44,771 nucleotides of DNA. It comes from Oscillospiraceae bacterium. GTDB lineage: Bacteria; Bacillota; Clostridia; Oscillospirales; CAG-272. Position 1 is the first letter of the stretch. Every line of letters starts with the position of its first letter. A model generated the notes under the pieces. It had not been told where the DNA came from and searched no databases. It was given only the letters and a program-made list of their open reading frames with translations. A program made the position numbers and the translations under genes. The DNA lies in assembly GCA_015064585.1 (NCBI GenBank), contig SVRY01000003.1, positions 1-44,771 of the forward strand. The letters are read 5' to 3'. Below are positions 44,701 through 44,771 of the stretch, in pieces.

Positions 44701-44771
44701 TACTCGGGTTACTACTATTATACGTCTTACTGCTACTACATCCCCACATCTATTAAAAACGTAACCATCAC
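38764..44771 (+). CDS. Giant single-span membrane protein: zinc ribbon, TIR, TPR, TM, InlB B repeats, BspA-type LRR (3' end outside window)
   Basis: The frame stays open for 2,002 codons to the window edge. A zinc ribbon (Cys 6, 9, 24, 27) and short helical repeats precede a TIR domain at about 154-290: PYDVFICYKESDERG, FYARISLEDKIG, then AVWVKNEW with Glu 239 where TIR NADases have their catalytic glutamate. TPR-like helices (about 320-560) and a charged coiled coil (about 565-604, basic end KAKKTAKKAA) lead into one membrane span (about 607-631). Beyond it are nine InlB-type repeats (GYTFxGW, about 761-1546) with a beta-rich insert at about 1158-1270, then BspA-type leucine-rich repeats (AFKGC, SIGxYAF). 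No signal peptide; the basic flank predicts TIR inside, repeats outside. GGAG at 38753-38756 precedes the ATG. Zinc ribbon-TIR-TPR proteins recur in Clostridia; a sensing role is inferred. Confidence 0.92.
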   Translation, partial: MTIYRCKMCGGTLEILGDSTIAQCEYCGSKQTLPKLGNEKRSHLYERANNYRRNNEFDKASALYEQLLNEDVTDAEAYWSLVLCRYGIEYVEDPRSHKRIPTVHRAQFTSVFDDNNYKMALKCASAYQQSIYKDEARAINQIQKGILEISGKEDPYDVFICYKESDERGKRTHDSVIANDLYHQLTGEGLKVFYARISLEDKIGTAYEPYIFAALQSAKVMVVIGTRPENFEAVWVKNEWSRFLALIKNGEKKVLIPAYRDMDPYNLPKEFAHLQAQDMSKLGFMQDLIHGINKILEKNKAPSHISETIIINQDNHDTAPLLRRAYLFLEDGNFESADEYAEKVLDINPECAEAYIAKLLIELRLKSVADLANYGYPIAASPNYQKAIRFASAENLETIKGYNNTIVQKIESRRTEDTYNKALAHMQENRFDEAIRQFQSIASYKDAAQKAKECIGLKESHRLTSAYSRACQYLSENQFDKAIEQFGLIPEYKDSKAKIEECLAKKEQNRKEAIYTQALRRAKHPQASDGDIKKSIEELRTIFDYHDSARQISVLKDLLEQWYINKREEEEAARIAAEQERLERERKAELARIRMEKAKKTAKKAAIIGIPSIVALVLLAVLLFSFIIPFIHYRKADGLLNDKKYDDAQLIYEELEGFFDSEQRLTVIHAISSIQNGNYEVAIENMLASGVPVNITYGAKGGDLSGKTYLSAENTAGVVPLSTSTEPKIMPLAAKETLAATEYAYKSADDFDGLLQPTKMGYRFVKWSLSEFDYKAGETFFLSLNAVWSEKEYVIEYDLDGGTLSDTNPAEYGINDEGFTLSNPKRVGYTFLGWSGTDLNEPSLSVTVEKGSVGDRSYKAIWKANSYTVHLDPTSGTLSEPTMTVTYDKAYTLPIPVWKGHTFSGWFDNNKKVTDGVYKNTFDISLTARWDITEYTITYQLNGGTNDAINPLTYTVYDKITLAAPTKRGYTFTGWTFGTQTEPVLKVTIDLGTVGNQTFTANWKANSYTLTLNANGGQVSPSSKTVTFDAAFSLPVPTRNGYTFAGWYNGNSKYTNGIWSDASHITLTAKWTANSYTVTYEDVKQQVNVTFDYNYSTSHPLIVTLRPGETLNPPTNPIRDNYWFTGWYTDAKCTTEYTFNTTISEDLTLYAGWGQFVEINDTTYPWSISSSNLVSTNKNHNSTSVYKITAPCSVTLYFQYKTSSETNYDKLIIAKNGSVLQTVSGSTSYTSYSIAMQKGDYVTFTYQKDGSTSSGDDCAYIYNLYAISAITYTSTATAGTVLKYDTASDVSTSVVFGEFYELPIPKRTGYVFEGWYNGAQKIESGNWSIAGNTVLKGKWSPARYTVTYDANGGNVSSVTQNVTYDSSYSVPTPSRTGYTFVGWYSGTLQYNGGIWSTAGDTTLVAKWSPKTDIPYTVNHYLQNANDNNYTKNSTQNLKGTADGSITPAVNSYPNFISPAAQTVTIKPDGSLVVNYYYNRVTYNMTYVTNGGEELGVRAFKYQENLVLSTPKRSGYTFGGWFTDKALTKLYSAPQTLTANTTLYAYWKEENKPSDFTYSGTDSITVSAFKGSGTALCIPAYIGGVPVTVISDSAFADNTAITKVIVPETVTKIGEGAFKGCNAVTDITLPFVGMSMSPDLPRHGVFGYIFGYTNTGKYGSSSSDRTYYENNEYSNTQYGSISGTVWQYSSQDYDYSGYYYYTSYCYYIPTSIKNVTITVQKEIPVAAFNNCSFIKKVTLPGGATSIGAYAFQNCTGITSMQIPSTVTEIRQYAFADCINLQTITLPNGVSTIGYYAFSGCTALKRMNSSTDGLINLPTSLTVISDYAFKNCTEITKVVSGSITSIGSYALSGCSNLTVLNSNPAGTLSIPSTVTSIGDFAFEDLSSMTKIIVPSSVTKIGKGAFKGCNAVTDITLPFVGMSMSPDLPRHGVFGYIFGYTNTGKYGSSSSDRTYYENNEYSNTQYGSISGTVWQYSSQDYDYSGYYYYTSYCYYIPTSIKNVTI
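43609..43913 (+). repeat. Internal duplication in the LRR region, copy 1
   Basis: About 305 bases recur 858 bases downstream (44467-44771) with only three differences seen (at about 43659, 43708 and 43777), all silent third-position changes. The repeat covers one leucine-rich unit plus a Tyr/Ser-rich segment (SSSSDRTYYENNEYSNTQYG and on). Confidence 0.92.
44467..44771 (+). repeat. Internal duplication in the LRR region, copy 2 (runs off the window)
   Basis: Second copy of the 43609-43913 segment. It is cut by the window end, so the true length of the repeat unit and the number of copies are not visible. Confidence 0.92.

Noticed and set aside
39124-44749. Many minus-strand frames of 60-195 codons under the giant gene
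   Set aside because: They are antisense shadows of one continuous plus-strand frame with clear domains.
43609-44771. Possible CRISPR-like or mobile-element repeat
   Set aside because: Only two long copies are seen, in frame and inside a coding region of leucine-rich repeats; no short regularly spaced repeats, cas genes or transposase.

Overview
The window reads as a chromosomal segment of an anaerobic, low-to-mid GC Firmicute of class Clostridia, probably a gut lineage near Oscillospirales. The reasons are the class A RNase P RNA, a tyrosine T-box leader, a yybP-ykoY manganese riboswitch, acetate kinase, diaminopimelate dehydrogenase, a flavodiiron protein, the group II ECF module, DUF951 and DUF5711 proteins, strong GGAGG ribosome binding sites and clean TTGACA-17-TATAAT promoters. 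Several genes start with TTG (tmcAL, the P-type ATPase homologue, DUF5711, ruvB, ddh).

Layout. 1-1.4 kb: left-edge accessory sequence with the tail of a membrane protein, a short remnant and two unrecognised genes. 1.4-6.9 kb (minus): dus, rnpB with its own consensus promoter, then ruvX, an alpha/beta hydrolase and a PfkB-like protein with an altered catalytic motif, a small unknown protein and tmcAL. 7.0-11.2 kb (plus): ackA, then a P2A-type cation ATPase under a yybP-ykoY Mn2+ riboswitch. 11.3-24.9 kb (minus): twelve closely packed genes in transcription order ruvC, ruvA, ruvB, an rRNA-type methyltransferase, ecfA1, ecfA2, ecfT, truA, DUF5711, cvpA, a zinc-finger Clp ATPase and a P-type ATPase homologue that has lost every catalytic motif. 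25.0-28.2 kb (plus): DUF951, cardiolipin synthase, an anchored extracytoplasmic protein and a GNAT acetyltransferase. 28.2-31.6 kb (minus): tyrS with a T-box leader followed by ddh, a small conserved protein and the wreck of an acyltransferase-3 gene. 31.6-36.2 kb (minus): a ZIP metal transporter and the de novo NAD operon nadA-nadB-nadC-niaR. 36.4-38.5 kb (minus): metF and a flavodiiron protein.

38.76 kb to the right end (plus): one open frame of more than 2,000 codons that runs off the window. In order it encodes a zinc ribbon, a TIR domain with a plausible catalytic glutamate, TPR-like helices, a basic coiled coil, one membrane span, about nine InlB-type B repeats interrupted by a beta-rich insert, and BspA-type leucine-rich repeats. 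The predicted topology, TIR inside and LRR outside across one membrane span, resembles an inverted-order Toll-like receptor. It is the best candidate here for an undescribed system.

How the genes work together. Most of the window is housekeeping: recombination repair (ruvCAB, ruvX), tRNA processing and modification (rnpB, dus, truA, tmcAL), NAD supply and its repressor, vitamin/metal uptake energised by ECF, and metal homeostasis through a riboswitch-controlled exporter and a ZIP importer. The oddities are the TIR-LRR giant, the dead P-type ATPase placed tail-to-tail with a live one, a PfkB protein with GATE for GAGD, and a promoter sequence shared by nadA and the ZIP gene.
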